From NCBI RefSeq assembly GCF_000420825.1, contig NZ_ATVR01000027.1, positions 1-43,112 on the forward strand: a stretch of 43,112 nt of DNA, in the 5' to 3' direction. Source of the DNA: Butyrivibrio sp. AE2015 (GTDB lineage Bacteria; Bacillota; Clostridia; Lachnospirales; Lachnospiraceae). Below the pieces are notes generated by a model. That model did no database searches. It saw nothing but the letters and a program-made list of their open reading frames with translations, and was not told where the DNA came from. The stretch's first letter is position 1. Each line of letters opens with the position of its first letter. Made by a program: the position numbers and the translations under genes. This document shows positions 1 to 7,728 of the stretch, piece by piece.

Positions 1-312
<312 letters not shown>

Positions 313-319
313 AACCTGT

Positions 320-485
320 TAAAGGTGGCTGCGGACGGATAATTACCGTATATGCCCAATTGCCTACGATAAAAGCCATAATGAGGGGTGGCTGAAAGCC
401 TGAAATCAGGCTATGAGCCCAAAACCAGTTTAATTGCAGGTGGCTGAGCTATTGAAAACGAGCTATATGCCCAAAACAGCAGCTC
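320..485 (+). repeat. Three short hairpin modules beginning GGTGGCTG
   Basis: Three related modules follow each other on the plus strand, starting near 325, 395 and 441. Each begins with GGTGGCTG and ends with a variant of TATGCCCAA (ATGAGCCCAA in the middle copy). Between these lies a small inverted repeat that differs in sequence but keeps pairing: ACGG/CCGT, AGCCTGA/TCAGGCT and GAGCT/AGCT. Conserved flanks with a variable but paired core suggest structured RNA or DNA units. The word GGGGTGGCTGAAA also occurs at 42963-42976, in the inverted repeat at the far end of the window. Function unknown. Confidence 0.5.
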
Positions 486-603
486 GCTCTCATAACATTG
501 GGAGCCGAGGAAATAAAGCCTTATACGTTCTAGAAGTATCAACATATACTGTTCCTAGCACTACACATTCTTGAATGTCGCCACTTCTGCTGTTTTTGAT
601 TTC
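486..603. other. Intergenic stretch with no recognisable gene
   Basis: I see no credible coding frame here. A short hairpin (ACATTC/GAATGT, around 564-577) is present. The stretch separates the plus-strand GGTGGCTG modules from minus-strand repeat units. Confidence 0.4.
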
Positions 604-714
604 GGTGCGCGAGGCACCTTAAATTATCTCCCTGCAGATCCAGAATTCGTAGGCTGAAGCACCTTAAAGTAGCCACCCCTACTGTTCTCGGAATTGGAGC
701 CTGAGGCACCTTAA
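604..714 (-). repeat. Three degenerate units of about 46 bp on the minus strand
   Basis: Read on the minus strand, the words TTAAGGTGCCTCAGGCTCC (714-696), TTTAAGGTGCTTCAGCCTAC (668-649) and TTTAAGGTGCCTCGCGCACC (623-604) recur at spacings of 47 and 45 bp. The DNA after each copy contains a decaying version of AACAGTAGGGGTGGCTA. This is a diverged tandem array. A counterpart (AAGGGCCTCGGGCTC followed by AACAGTAGGGGTGGCT) is seen once at the right end of the window near 42932-42972. Confidence 0.55.
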
Positions 715-900
715 CCAAGCCACACCGAAGGTGCTTGCCATTGACGGGTTCTGAGGAAAACGCTACAATGCTGGTTCCGACGGTGCATGAATCTAACTAC
801 TGTTCCCATCATCCTCACCGTCGGCGAGGTATAGACGGCGTTTTCCTCAGGCTCAGTCAATGGTGGCGTATGGAGCCAGCTACTTACACATATAAAAAAT
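671..900 (-). repeat. Left copy of a large structured inverted repeat
   Basis: This stretch is the reverse complement of 42680-42972 with scattered differences. A 22-bp block at 671-692 is identical to 42951-42972, and the words around CCACCATTGACTGA and GAAAACGCC match. Inside is a long imperfect palindrome: CCATTGAC (738-745) pairs with GTCAATGG (856-863), TGAGGAAAACGC with GCGTTTTCCTCA, and CCGACGGTG (777-785) with CACCGTCGG (816-824). A 65-codon frame exists on the minus strand (908-711), but the structure explains the conservation better. Confidence 0.75.
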
Positions 901-945
901 GAGAGCATTCTGTCATAAGATCAAAGCTTATGCCAGAATACTCTC
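901..945 (-). terminator. Terminator hairpin after the aldose epimerase gene
   Basis: GAGAGCATTCTGTCATAAG (901-919) pairs with CTTATGCCAGAATACTCTC (927-945) around a 7-nt loop. On the minus strand the stem is followed by a T-rich run (ATTTTTTATA), as expected for intrinsic termination of the gene ending at 979. The stem is nearly identical to the terminator at 42636-42677, so the terminator is part of the duplicated element. Confidence 0.8.
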
Positions 946-978
946 ACTAGTTCGTTGTATGGTTATGTGAATGTTTGA

Positions 979-1860
979 TTAACTTATCTTAATTGTGTAC
1001 TCAGTCTTTCTTGACTGCTTTGGATCCAAGTGCTGTTCACAGTATTTTTCAGGAAGTTCTCCGTCAAAGCCCTTGTTGTCGCAGCGGCCAATCCATGGCT
1101 CAAGGCATACATATCTTGCCTCTATCTTTTCTTTTGACCAAAGACCAAAGCTTGGGAAACCTTTGCAGTTCATTGTAATATATGGCTTTCCATCAGGAGT
1201 ACATAGGCTGATCTCATCTACCTGGTAGTCGTCAAAAATGAGTGCGTCCTTATCAAAAAGATGTTCATCGATATCAAGGTAACCATCCTTCAATTCAAGA
1301 GTGTTTGGATTTTCAAAGTCAACTTCTCTTGTTTCCTGAATTATAAGAGAATACTTTAAGCTGTTTTTAGAAAACTTTACTTTATAGTCAGTTCTCTTTT
1401 CATTATCATAAATAGGACAGTTAAATGCAGGATGACCACCGATTGAGTAATATAGAGGTTCATCTTCGGAAGGGTTTTTTACTTCCCACTGAACTTTGAT
1501 CGTATCACCATCAAGAACATGGGTAATGACAAGTTCAAAATCAAAGGGATATTTCTTTTTTGTTTCCTCATCTGATCTGAGGACGAAACTAATAGAGTTT
1601 TCAGTTTTTGCCAGAAACTCAAAGTCCATATCTCTAGCGAAACCGTGGGAAGACATTGGATATTCTTTTCCCTTATACTTAAATACTCCTTTATTTACAT
1701 TACCAACAATTGGAAAAAGAACCGGCGCATGTCTGTTCCAAAATGCGGGATCTGCCTGCCATAGCATTTCTTTGTTTCTTCTTTTGTCAAAAATGCTACT
1801 GAGTTCTGCTCCGTGAGTAGCTACGCCAATCTTTAATAAATCATTCTCAATGTATTCCAT
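979..1860 (-). CDS. Aldose 1-epimerase family protein (LacX type)
   Basis: Probable cytoplasmic mutarotase interconverting alpha and beta anomers of an aldose or related sugar. The 293 residues fit the LacX-like branch of the GalM superfamily. Visible family residues are H72 in SSHGFARD, H143 in GGHPAFN and E254 in CLEPW, which match the two histidines and catalytic glutamate of galactose mutarotases. I chose the ATG at 1860 because AAGGTG lies 6 nt upstream; an in-frame GTG at 1869 overlaps that site. It follows two AraC-type regulators on the same strand and faces away from uxuAB, so it probably serves pentose or uronate metabolism. The substrate cannot be told from sequence. Confidence 0.85.
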   Translation of the reverse strand: MEYIENDLLKIGVATHGAELSSIFDKRRNKEMLWQADPAFWNRHAPVLFPIVGNVNKGVFKYKGKEYPMSSHGFARDMDFEFLAKTENSISFVLRSDEETKKKYPFDFELVITHVLDGDTIKVQWEVKNPSEDEPLYYSIGGHPAFNCPIYDNEKRTDYKVKFSKNSLKYSLIIQETREVDFENPNTLELKDGYLDIDEHLFDKDALIFDDYQVDEISLCTPDGKPYITMNCKGFPSFGLWSKEKIEARYVCLEPWIGRCDNKGFDGELPEKYCEQHLDPKQSRKTEYTIKIS

Positions 1861-1880
1861 TTTCTTCACCTTTCTTAGGT

Positions 1881-2750
1881 TTATAGTTTTGTATTTTGTT
1901 TTCTGAAATGTAGAGGTGTCATGCCAAATTCTTTTTTGAAACTGCTGGTCATGTTACCCGGATAGGAAAAACCACATTCTAAGGAAATTTCCATTACTGA
2001 CTTATTGGTAGTAAGCAGCATGTTCTGCACGTGTTTTAGCCTTGTGATGCACAAGTATTCTGTGAAATCGGATCCAAGCTGCCTGGCAAAAATACGTGAA
2101 AAGTAGGAGACAGAGTAGCCGGAAATGCGGGCAACTTCTTCTATCTTCAAGGGCTGCATATAGTTTTTTTCTATATAGTAAACGGCTTCCATGATGGGCT
2201 CGGTAAGCTCACTCTCATGGATTGTTGCCTTGCTGCTGTCAAAATGGCCTTTGTCATATATTTCGAGAAGAATATAGGTCAACAGATTCTGGAGGCGGTA
2301 TCTGGAAATTGAGCCCTCAGACATATCAAGCCCCTGTTCTTCAATCTCATTGTACAACTCATATATTTCTCTGGCTAACGAGAATATCTTTTCTCTGTCA
2401 CCATCGGAAAAAGTAATTGGTGGATATCTGAATATTTTTTCCATAATTTGTGGACCGAGAGTATCTGTCATGTTTGCCACAAAATCAGGAGAAAACTTTA
2501 TGAGAATGCTGATGTATTCGGAATCAGAAGCAGGTATTGTTCTGTGATAGATATAGGGGCGCATGGCTCCTATGTAACCTGCATGAAGGGTGAAATTCAT
2601 TTTAGGAGTAATTATCCGCCTGTCTCCCTTGATCATAAAGCCAAGAGAATAGTGATCTGAAGCGACCTCCATTGAAGGCATTTCGTAATCAGATGAGATT
2701 TCTCTGTATGATACTGTTATCTGTTTCCCTTTTGGAAGTGGAAGAGCCAT
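1881..2750 (-). CDS. AraC-family transcriptional regulator
   Basis: DNA-binding regulator of about 289 residues. The N-terminal part (about 1-170) resembles an AraC sensor/cupin-like domain. The C-terminal 100 residues hold the two helix-turn-helix motifs, seen in the stretches IEEVARISGYSVSYFSRIF and SLECGFSYPGNM with the closing FKKEFGMTPLHFR. An in-frame ATG at 2756 sits only one base after GGAG. The ATG at 2750 has GGAG at 7 nt and is preferred. The gene lies between a second AraC gene and the epimerase gene, with 20 bp to the latter, so those two are probably cotranscribed. The effector is unknown; sugar sensing is inferred from the neighbours. Confidence 0.88.
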   Translation of the reverse strand: MALPLPKGKQITVSYREISSDYEMPSMEVASDHYSLGFMIKGDRRIITPKMNFTLHAGYIGAMRPYIYHRTIPASDSEYISILIKFSPDFVANMTDTLGPQIMEKIFRYPPITFSDGDREKIFSLAREIYELYNEIEEQGLDMSEGSISRYRLQNLLTYILLEIYDKGHFDSSKATIHESELTEPIMEAVYYIEKNYMQPLKIEEVARISGYSVSYFSRIFARQLGSDFTEYLCITRLKHVQNMLLTTNKSVMEISLECGFSYPGNMTSSFKKEFGMTPLHFRKQNTKL

Positions 2751-2859
2751 AGCCATTCTCCTAAGTTTAATCTGTAATCAAATATGACATAAAAAGATTA
2801 TTTTTACAATGAATTTGGAAATCTCAGATAAGAAAATTATTATTTTAAGTACGATGATA

Positions 2860-3774
2860 TTATATCTTTTCACCTTCATGGAAAGAAGTCATGTCAAGGG
2901 CTGACAGATTCTGATATTCCTTTGGTGACATTCCGTACTCTTTTTTAAAAGCCTTAAAAAAGCTTGAGTAGTCCCTAAAACCAAATTTTTCATAGGTGCC
3001 GGTGATGCTCTCACCACTTATTATAGCGTTTCGGCATTCTGCCAGACGCTTTTTTATTATGTACTGGTGAAGTGAGATTCCAAGGGTGTCCTTGAACAAA
3101 TGGGCAACATAGTACTTGCTGACAAAAAACTGTCCTGCGATATCATCAAGAGAAAGGGTGTCCTCAAGATTACTCTCAACATATGAAAGTATATTCTGAA
3201 AAAGAGCCAGCTCATCATTGCCGCTTTGGATATGGTCATCGTCGTATACGATTCTGTTGATGGTAAGGATCAGGTCACAGAGGCACAGATGGCTCATGGC
3301 GCCGCTTCCGTATCTGTCGCTGGACTTCTCCTCAAGAAGCCTTAGGAACTTTGATTCCACAAGGTGAAAAGAGGCTGGGGCCAGGTGATATATATACTTA
3401 TGAAAAGCTTCAGCCTTTTGGATGAGGTACATATAATCAACTGATTCCTGCATCAGGGAATTGCAACAATCCTTGCTGATCCAGAAGACAAAACGCTTGT
3501 AGTCCTTATCAGAAGTGTGCATAATGGCGTGATGTGATATTCCCGGTGGCACGACCATTAAATCCCCTGGGTACATATCGATGTGCTCTTTCTCTCCATC
3601 AGTTCTAAATATTTCCATGGTGACATCACCGTCCAGGAAAAGATAAAACTCATAGTAATCATGGGCATGGGGATTCAGGGTTTTGAAGTCTCTGTCCAAA
3701 TAATAGAACACCTCAAAATCAGAGGAAATCATATACTGTCTTGAATTAAATGATGATCTAAGTTTATTTTTCAT
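2860..3774 (-). CDS. AraC-family transcriptional regulator divergent from uxuA
   Basis: The 304-residue protein has an N-terminal cupin-type sugar-binding domain (about residues 20-110; note HAHDYYEFYLFLDG and PGDLMVVPPGISH). A C-terminal AraC HTH domain follows (DDIAGQFFVSKYYVAHLFKD, then FGFRDYSSFFKAFKKEYGMS). The histidine-rich cupin signature is typical of AraC proteins that sense sugars. It is transcribed away from uxuA across a 178-bp gap, a common arrangement for a local regulator, so it likely controls uxuAB in response to a uronate or oligosaccharide. That link is inference from position. No good Shine-Dalgarno sequence precedes the start. Confidence 0.88.
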   Translation of the reverse strand: MKNKLRSSFNSRQYMISSDFEVFYYLDRDFKTLNPHAHDYYEFYLFLDGDVTMEIFRTDGEKEHIDMYPGDLMVVPPGISHHAIMHTSDKDYKRFVFWISKDCCNSLMQESVDYMYLIQKAEAFHKYIYHLAPASFHLVESKFLRLLEEKSSDRYGSGAMSHLCLCDLILTINRIVYDDDHIQSGNDELALFQNILSYVESNLEDTLSLDDIAGQFFVSKYYVAHLFKDTLGISLHQYIIKKRLAECRNAIISGESITGTYEKFGFRDYSSFFKAFKKEYGMSPKEYQNLSALDMTSFHEGEKI

Positions 3775-3952
3775 AAGTACATAATAACATCAATAACAAC
3801 TTTTGCAATACAGGAAACAAGTTATTCCATTCAATTTCTCCCCAAATGAAAGTATTGTGTATATATCAAGAAAGTCAATTCAGGTGATAATAAATCAGAC
3901 ATCGCCTGTGAACAAATTGGATATTAGTTATACACCATAGGAGGAAAAGAAT
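3775..3952. promoter_or_regulatory. Divergent control region between AraC gene and uxuA
   Basis: This 178-bp A/T-rich gap must hold promoters for both the AraC gene and uxuA. TAGGAGG at about 3939-3945 is the strong ribosome binding site of uxuA. An extended -10-like word, GGTGATAAT, ends near 3891, but I see no convincing -35 at the right distance. I could not identify a clear AraC operator. Confidence 0.4.
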
Positions 3953-5029
3953 ATGGAAATGACACTTCGCTGGTATGGCACAGATTATGATACTGTTAAG
4001 CTCTGGCAGATCAGACAGATCCCTGGAGTACATGGAGTTATCACAACTCTTTATAATAAGCAGGCAGGAGAGCTCTGGGAGCAGGATGAGATCAAGGCTC
4101 TTAAGAATGAAGTTGAGGCCGGTGGACTTAAGATTGCCGGAATCGAGTCAGTAAACGTATCTGATGCTATCAAAGCTGCAACAGCTGACAGAGACAAGCA
4201 TATCGATAACTACATCAAGACACTTGAGAATCTTGGTAAAGAAGATATCCACATGGTATGTTACAACTTCATGCCTGTATTTGACTGGACAAGAACAGAA
4301 CTTGCAAGAAAGAGAGCAGATGGCTCAACAGTTCTTGCTTATACACAGGAAGCAGTTGATGCAATTGATCCTGAGAAGATGTTTGAATCAATTTCAGGTG
4401 AGATGAACGGAACAGTTATGCCTGGCTGGGAACCTGAAAGAATGGCTAAGGTAAAAGAGCTCTTTGAACTTTACAAAGGAATCGATGAGGATAAGCTCTT
4501 TGAGAACATCGTTTATTTCCTTAAGGCTATTATGCCTGTATGTAATAAATACGACATTAAGATGGCTATTCATCCAGATGATCCAGCTTGGTCAGTATTT
4601 GGACTTCCAAGAATCATCAACAATGAAAAGAATATCTTAAAGCTCATGAAGGCTGTAGATGATGTACACAATGGTGTTACATTCTGCTCAGGTTCTTACG
4701 GCACAAGCCTTGAGAACGATCTTCCACACATGATCAGAGCTTTAGAGGGAAGAATCCATTTTGCACATGTTCGTAACCTTAAGTTTATTTCTCCTACAAA
4801 CTTCGAGGAAGCAGCTCATCTTTCATCAGATGGAACATTTGATATGTATGAGATAGTTAAGGCACTTTATGAGACTGGCTTTGACGGACCTATCCGTCCT
4901 GACCACGGAAGAATGATCTGGGGTGAGGTTGCAATGCCTGGTTACGGCTTATACGACAGAGCACTTGGTGCAACATACATAAACGGCCTTTGGGAAGCAA
5001 TTGAGAAGAGCCATCAACGAGGACTGTAA
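3953..5029 (+). CDS. uxuA: Mannonate dehydratase
   Basis: Dehydrates D-mannonate to 2-keto-3-deoxy-D-gluconate in hexuronate (glucuronate) breakdown. The 358 residues align by eye with UxuA over the whole length: N-terminal MTLRWYG, then GVITTLYN, the central CYNFMPVFDWTRT, the metal-site region MAIHPDDPAW, CSGSYGT, HFAHVRN and the C-terminal RPDHGRMIWGE. E. coli UxuA is somewhat longer (394 residues), and the shorter form is usual in Firmicutes. The start is set by TAGGAGG 8-9 nt upstream. UxuB follows after 102 bp, so both enzymes are likely made from one transcript, probably under the divergent AraC protein. Codon use is biased as in highly expressed genes of this window. Confidence 0.95.
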   Translation: MEMTLRWYGTDYDTVKLWQIRQIPGVHGVITTLYNKQAGELWEQDEIKALKNEVEAGGLKIAGIESVNVSDAIKAATADRDKHIDNYIKTLENLGKEDIHMVCYNFMPVFDWTRTELARKRADGSTVLAYTQEAVDAIDPEKMFESISGEMNGTVMPGWEPERMAKVKELFELYKGIDEDKLFENIVYFLKAIMPVCNKYDIKMAIHPDDPAWSVFGLPRIINNEKNILKLMKAVDDVHNGVTFCSGSYGTSLENDLPHMIRALEGRIHFAHVRNLKFISPTNFEEAAHLSSDGTFDMYEIVKALYETGFDGPIRPDHGRMIWGEVAMPGYGLYDRALGATYINGLWEAIEKSHQRGL

Positions 5030-5060
5030 GCACTTGACGAGGCTTTTACGAGTCTAGTGC
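5030..5060 (+). repeat. Dispersed hairpin element in the uxuA-uxuB gap
   Basis: GCACTTGAC and GTCTAGTGC pair with one mismatch around a 13-nt loop, directly after the uxuA stop codon. The same sequence, 26 of 29 positions identical by my count, occurs in the opposite orientation at 32360-32388. Differences fall in the centre of the element. It has no T-run, so it is not a typical terminator. Confidence 0.6.
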
Positions 5061-5066
5061 GCACGT

Positions 5067-5097
5067 GTTCTGGCGAGGCGAATGCCGAGAGCAGAAC
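5067..5097 (+). other. Second intercistronic hairpin between uxuA and uxuB
   Basis: GTTCTG (5067-5072) pairs with CAGAAC (5092-5097), and an inner GGC/GCC stem closes a GAAT loop with a small internal loop between the stems. Together with the hairpin just upstream it could stabilise or process the uxuAB message. No T-run follows. Confidence 0.45.
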
Positions 5098-5131
5098 TTC
5101 CTTATAAATTGAACATGAAGGAGATAAGATC

Positions 5132-6751
5132 ATGAAACTTTGTGATAGTAGTATTAAAACGGATGCATCCTGGAAGGAAAAAGGATACGAACTTCCAAAA
5201 TTTGATAGAGATGAGATGATAAAGAAGACAGTAGCTGAGCCTGAGTGGGTACACTTCGGGGCAGGCAACATCTTCAGAGCTTTTCAGGCAAATCTTGCTC
5301 AGAGAATGCTTGATGATGGAATGAATGACAAGGGACTTACTGTTGTTGAAGGATTTGATTATGAGATCGTAGAGAAAATGTACAGACCTCACGACAATCT
5401 TTCTATCCTTGTTACACTTAAAGCTGACGGATCAGTTGATAAGAAGGTTATCGGAAGCATTGCAGAGTCCTGCATCCTTGATTCTAACGATGATAAAGAG
5501 TTCAGCAGATTAAAAGAGATATTCAGAGCTGACAGCCTTAAGATGTGTACTTTTACAATCACAGAAAAGGGTTACAGCCTTGTAAATCCAGCAGGTGAGA
5601 CTCTTCCTGCAGTAAAAGAAGATTTCGAAAACGGCCCTGAAAAGCCTCAGAGCTATATCGGAAAGGTAGCAGCTCTTTTGTATGAAAGATATACAGCGGG
5701 CAAAAAGAAGATTGCCATGGTAAGTACAGATAACTGCTCACATAATGGTGACAAGCTCTATGCAGCAATGGATGCCTTTGCTAAGAATTGGACAGAAAAC
5801 GGAAAAGCAGATGCTGGATTCCTTGACTATGTGCATGATGAGGCTCTTGTTTCATTCCCATGGTCAATGATCGATAAGATCACTCCAAGACCTGATGACT
5901 CTGTAAATGAGATACTTAAGAACGACGGTGTTGAGGAACTTGAAGCAGTTGTTACATCTAAGAAAACATGGGTAGCTCCTTTCGTTAACGCTGAGGAGAG
6001 CGAATACCTTGTGATCGAGGATAAGTTCCCTAACGGAAGACCTGCTCTTGAGAAGGTTGGAGTTATCTTTACAGATAAGGAGACTGTAGACAAGGTTGAG
6101 AGAATGAAGGTTTGCACTTGCCTTAATCCTCTTCACACAGCACTTGCTGTTTACGGATGCCTTCTTGGATATACAAAGATCTCAGATGAGATGAAGGATG
6201 AAGACCTCGTTAAGCTTGTAAAAGAAATCGGTTATGTAGAGGGACTTCCTGTTGTTACAGATCCTGGCGTTATTAAGCCAAAGGAATTTATTGATACAGT
6301 TGTAAATGTGCGTATCCCTAACAAGTTTATGCCTGACACACCACAGAGAATCGCATGCGATACTTCACAGAAGCTTGGCATCAGATTCGGTGAAACAATC
6401 AAGGCATATCTTGCTTCTGATAAACTTAACGTTGCTGACCTTAAACTTATACCACTTGTTCATGCAGGTTGGCTTCGTTACCTTATGGGAGTGGACGATA
6501 AGGGCCAGAGCTTCGAGCCTAGTCCTGATCCACTTCTTGAGGAGGCTCAGAGCTTCGTAAAAGATATTAAGCTTGGAGAGACAGATGAGAATAAGGTAAA
6601 GGCAGCTGTTTTACCTCTTCTTAAAAATGCTGCTATATTCGGAACAGACCTTGAGTCAGCAGGTCTTTCAGACAGAATAGTAGGATACTTCCTTGAGCTT
6701 TTGGTTGGAACAGGAGCAGTTAGAGATACTTTAAAGAAGTACTGCCATTAA
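5132..6751 (+). CDS. uxuB: Fructuronate reductase (D-mannonate oxidoreductase)
   Basis: NAD-dependent reduction of D-fructuronate to D-mannonate, the step just before UxuA. The 539-residue protein belongs to the mannitol dehydrogenase family: an N-terminal Rossmann domain starts with VHFGAGNIFRAF (about residues 37-48), and a C-terminal catalytic domain includes CLNPLHTALAVYG and KPKEF. E. coli UxuB is shorter (486 residues); the Firmicute enzymes are commonly longer. GAAGGAG lies 8-9 nt before the ATG. Specificity among fructuronate, tagaturonate and mannitol cannot be fixed by eye, but adjacency to uxuA makes fructuronate the natural reading. UxaC, KdgK and KdgA are not in the window. Confidence 0.92.
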   Translation: MKLCDSSIKTDASWKEKGYELPKFDRDEMIKKTVAEPEWVHFGAGNIFRAFQANLAQRMLDDGMNDKGLTVVEGFDYEIVEKMYRPHDNLSILVTLKADGSVDKKVIGSIAESCILDSNDDKEFSRLKEIFRADSLKMCTFTITEKGYSLVNPAGETLPAVKEDFENGPEKPQSYIGKVAALLYERYTAGKKKIAMVSTDNCSHNGDKLYAAMDAFAKNWTENGKADAGFLDYVHDEALVSFPWSMIDKITPRPDDSVNEILKNDGVEELEAVVTSKKTWVAPFVNAEESEYLVIEDKFPNGRPALEKVGVIFTDKETVDKVERMKVCTCLNPLHTALAVYGCLLGYTKISDEMKDEDLVKLVKEIGYVEGLPVVTDPGVIKPKEFIDTVVNVRIPNKFMPDTPQRIACDTSQKLGIRFGETIKAYLASDKLNVADLKLIPLVHAGWLRYLMGVDDKGQSFEPSPDPLLEEAQSFVKDIKLGETDENKVKAAVLPLLKNAAIFGTDLESAGLSDRIVGYFLELLVGTGAVRDTLKKYCH

Positions 6752-6823
6752 AAAGGCAAATTGTTCAGTCTTTTTGCTACAGTTCTGAACTTGAAAATAT
6801 ACATATAAAAATGTAAAATCATT

Positions 6824-6850
6824 AGGTGAGTGCTTAAATAGTGCTCACCT
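6824..6850 (+). terminator. Possible terminator after uxuB
   Basis: AGGTGAG (6824-6830) and CTCACCT (6844-6850) form a 7-bp stem 70 bp after the uxuB stop codon. The following GATTTATATT is only weakly T-rich, so termination efficiency is uncertain. Confidence 0.45.
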
Positions 6851-6931
6851 GATTTATATTAATGTCAGAGCCAAAAATCTTCATTGTGACAATTCGATTC
6901 TGACAACAAAAGATGATTGGAGGAGAATAAT

Positions 6932-7492
6932 ATGAAAACATGTCCTAATTGCGGTAATCAGATTGCTGACGACGCAGCGTTTTGCAACAATTGTGGTGTC
7001 TCAGTTACGGTAAATACCCAGGCTGCTTCAGATAATGCTCAGAGCGTGGATATGAATGCACAGGCATCAAACACACAGCAGGGGCCACAGCCTACACCTC
7101 AGCCACAGCCAACACCTAATTTTGGGCAGGCACCATATCAGCAGCCACTTGTTTACTCAGATCCTAAGGATCATACAAAAGAGTTTGATGCTCAGGATAT
7201 AGCAGATAACAAGATAATTGGTGTAGCAGCTTATCTTTTTGGAATTATCGGTGTTCTTATAGCATTCATTGCCGGAACTCCATTTACAAGATTCCACGCA
7301 AGAAATTCTCTTAGAATTTCTATATCAGCAATTATCATTCTTATCCCAAGTATCATTCCATTTCTTGGATGGCTTGTTACAGGTATATGCGCAGCAATCC
7401 TTGGTGTGATCAAGATTGTTGCTATTGTTTGGGCTTGCATGGGTAAGGCAAAAGAGCTTCCGATTATTTCAGATATAGGATTTCTTAGCTGA
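6932..7492 (+). CDS. Zinc-ribbon protein with DUF4870-like membrane domain
   Basis: Small membrane protein of 186 residues with no assigned reaction. It starts with a zinc ribbon (C4-x2-C7, C18-x2-C21: KTCPNCG, FCNNCG). A Q/P/T-rich linker follows (about 30-75), then a hydrophobic domain with three likely membrane segments (about 93-110, 122-142, 147-165). The central FHARNSLR matches the DUF4870/Tic20-like family. The ATG at 6932 has GGAGGAG upstream and is preferred over an in-frame TTG at 6917. The gene stands alone with its own strong terminator. Zinc-ribbon plus DUF4870 proteins are common in Firmicutes and their role is unknown. Confidence 0.8.
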   Translation: MKTCPNCGNQIADDAAFCNNCGVSVTVNTQAASDNAQSVDMNAQASNTQQGPQPTPQPQPTPNFGQAPYQQPLVYSDPKDHTKEFDAQDIADNKIIGVAAYLFGIIGVLIAFIAGTPFTRFHARNSLRISISAIIILIPSIIPFLGWLVTGICAAILGVIKIVAIVWACMGKAKELPIISDIGFLS

Positions 7493-7520
7493 AAATAGAA
7501 AATAAGAATTAATAATAGTA

Positions 7521-7549
7521 AAGACCAGGCGTGTGCCTGGTCTTTTTTG
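7521..7549 (+). terminator. Strong intrinsic terminator
   Basis: AAGACCAGGC, loop GTGT, then GCCTGGTCTT followed by TTTT: a perfect 10-bp stem with a T-run, 28 bp after the DUF4870-like gene. Confidence 0.93.
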
Positions 7550-7561
7550 AATGTAAATTTC

Positions 7562-7589
7562 TTGCACCATTATACTGTTAGATGATAAT
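7562..7589 (+). promoter_or_regulatory. Candidate sigma-A promoter for the secreted protein gene
   Basis: TTGCAC (7562-7567) and GATAAT (7584-7589) are 16 bp apart in A/T-rich DNA just after a terminator. The start codon at 7729 would then have a leader of about 130 nt. I recognise no known riboswitch in that leader. Confidence 0.33.
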
Positions 7590-7728
7590 AATAATACGAA
7601 TTTATACATTTTTTATAATAATATGGCTTGAATTAATAGTGAAATATCGTAAAATAAATGACATGGCGGTGTATATGATTGGTGGATCGAGCCGTAAATA
7701 TTTTTTTATTTTGAAGGGAGAAAAGAAT

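Noticed and set aside
711..908. A 65-codon minus-strand frame within the left inverted repeat, partly kept in the right copy (WLRTPPLTEPEENA against WLHTPPLTEPEENA)
   Set aside because: The right copy has a stop codon after about 37 shared codons, no ribosome site precedes either, and conservation follows the paired stems. I regard it as a by-product of the structured repeat, although the few silent changes leave a small doubt.
320..945. CRISPR array
   Set aside because: The repeated words are not identical, spacing is irregular, the cores form hairpins, units occur on both strands and no cas gene is nearby.
993..1816. Several plus-strand open frames of 61-106 codons opposite the aldose epimerase gene
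   Set aside because: They are antisense frames with no ribosome sites and no recognisable family; the minus-strand gene explains the open reading.
7590..7728. Riboswitch in the leader of the secreted-protein gene
   Set aside because: I checked for the conserved words of common classes, including c-di-GMP, and found none; only short weak stems are present.
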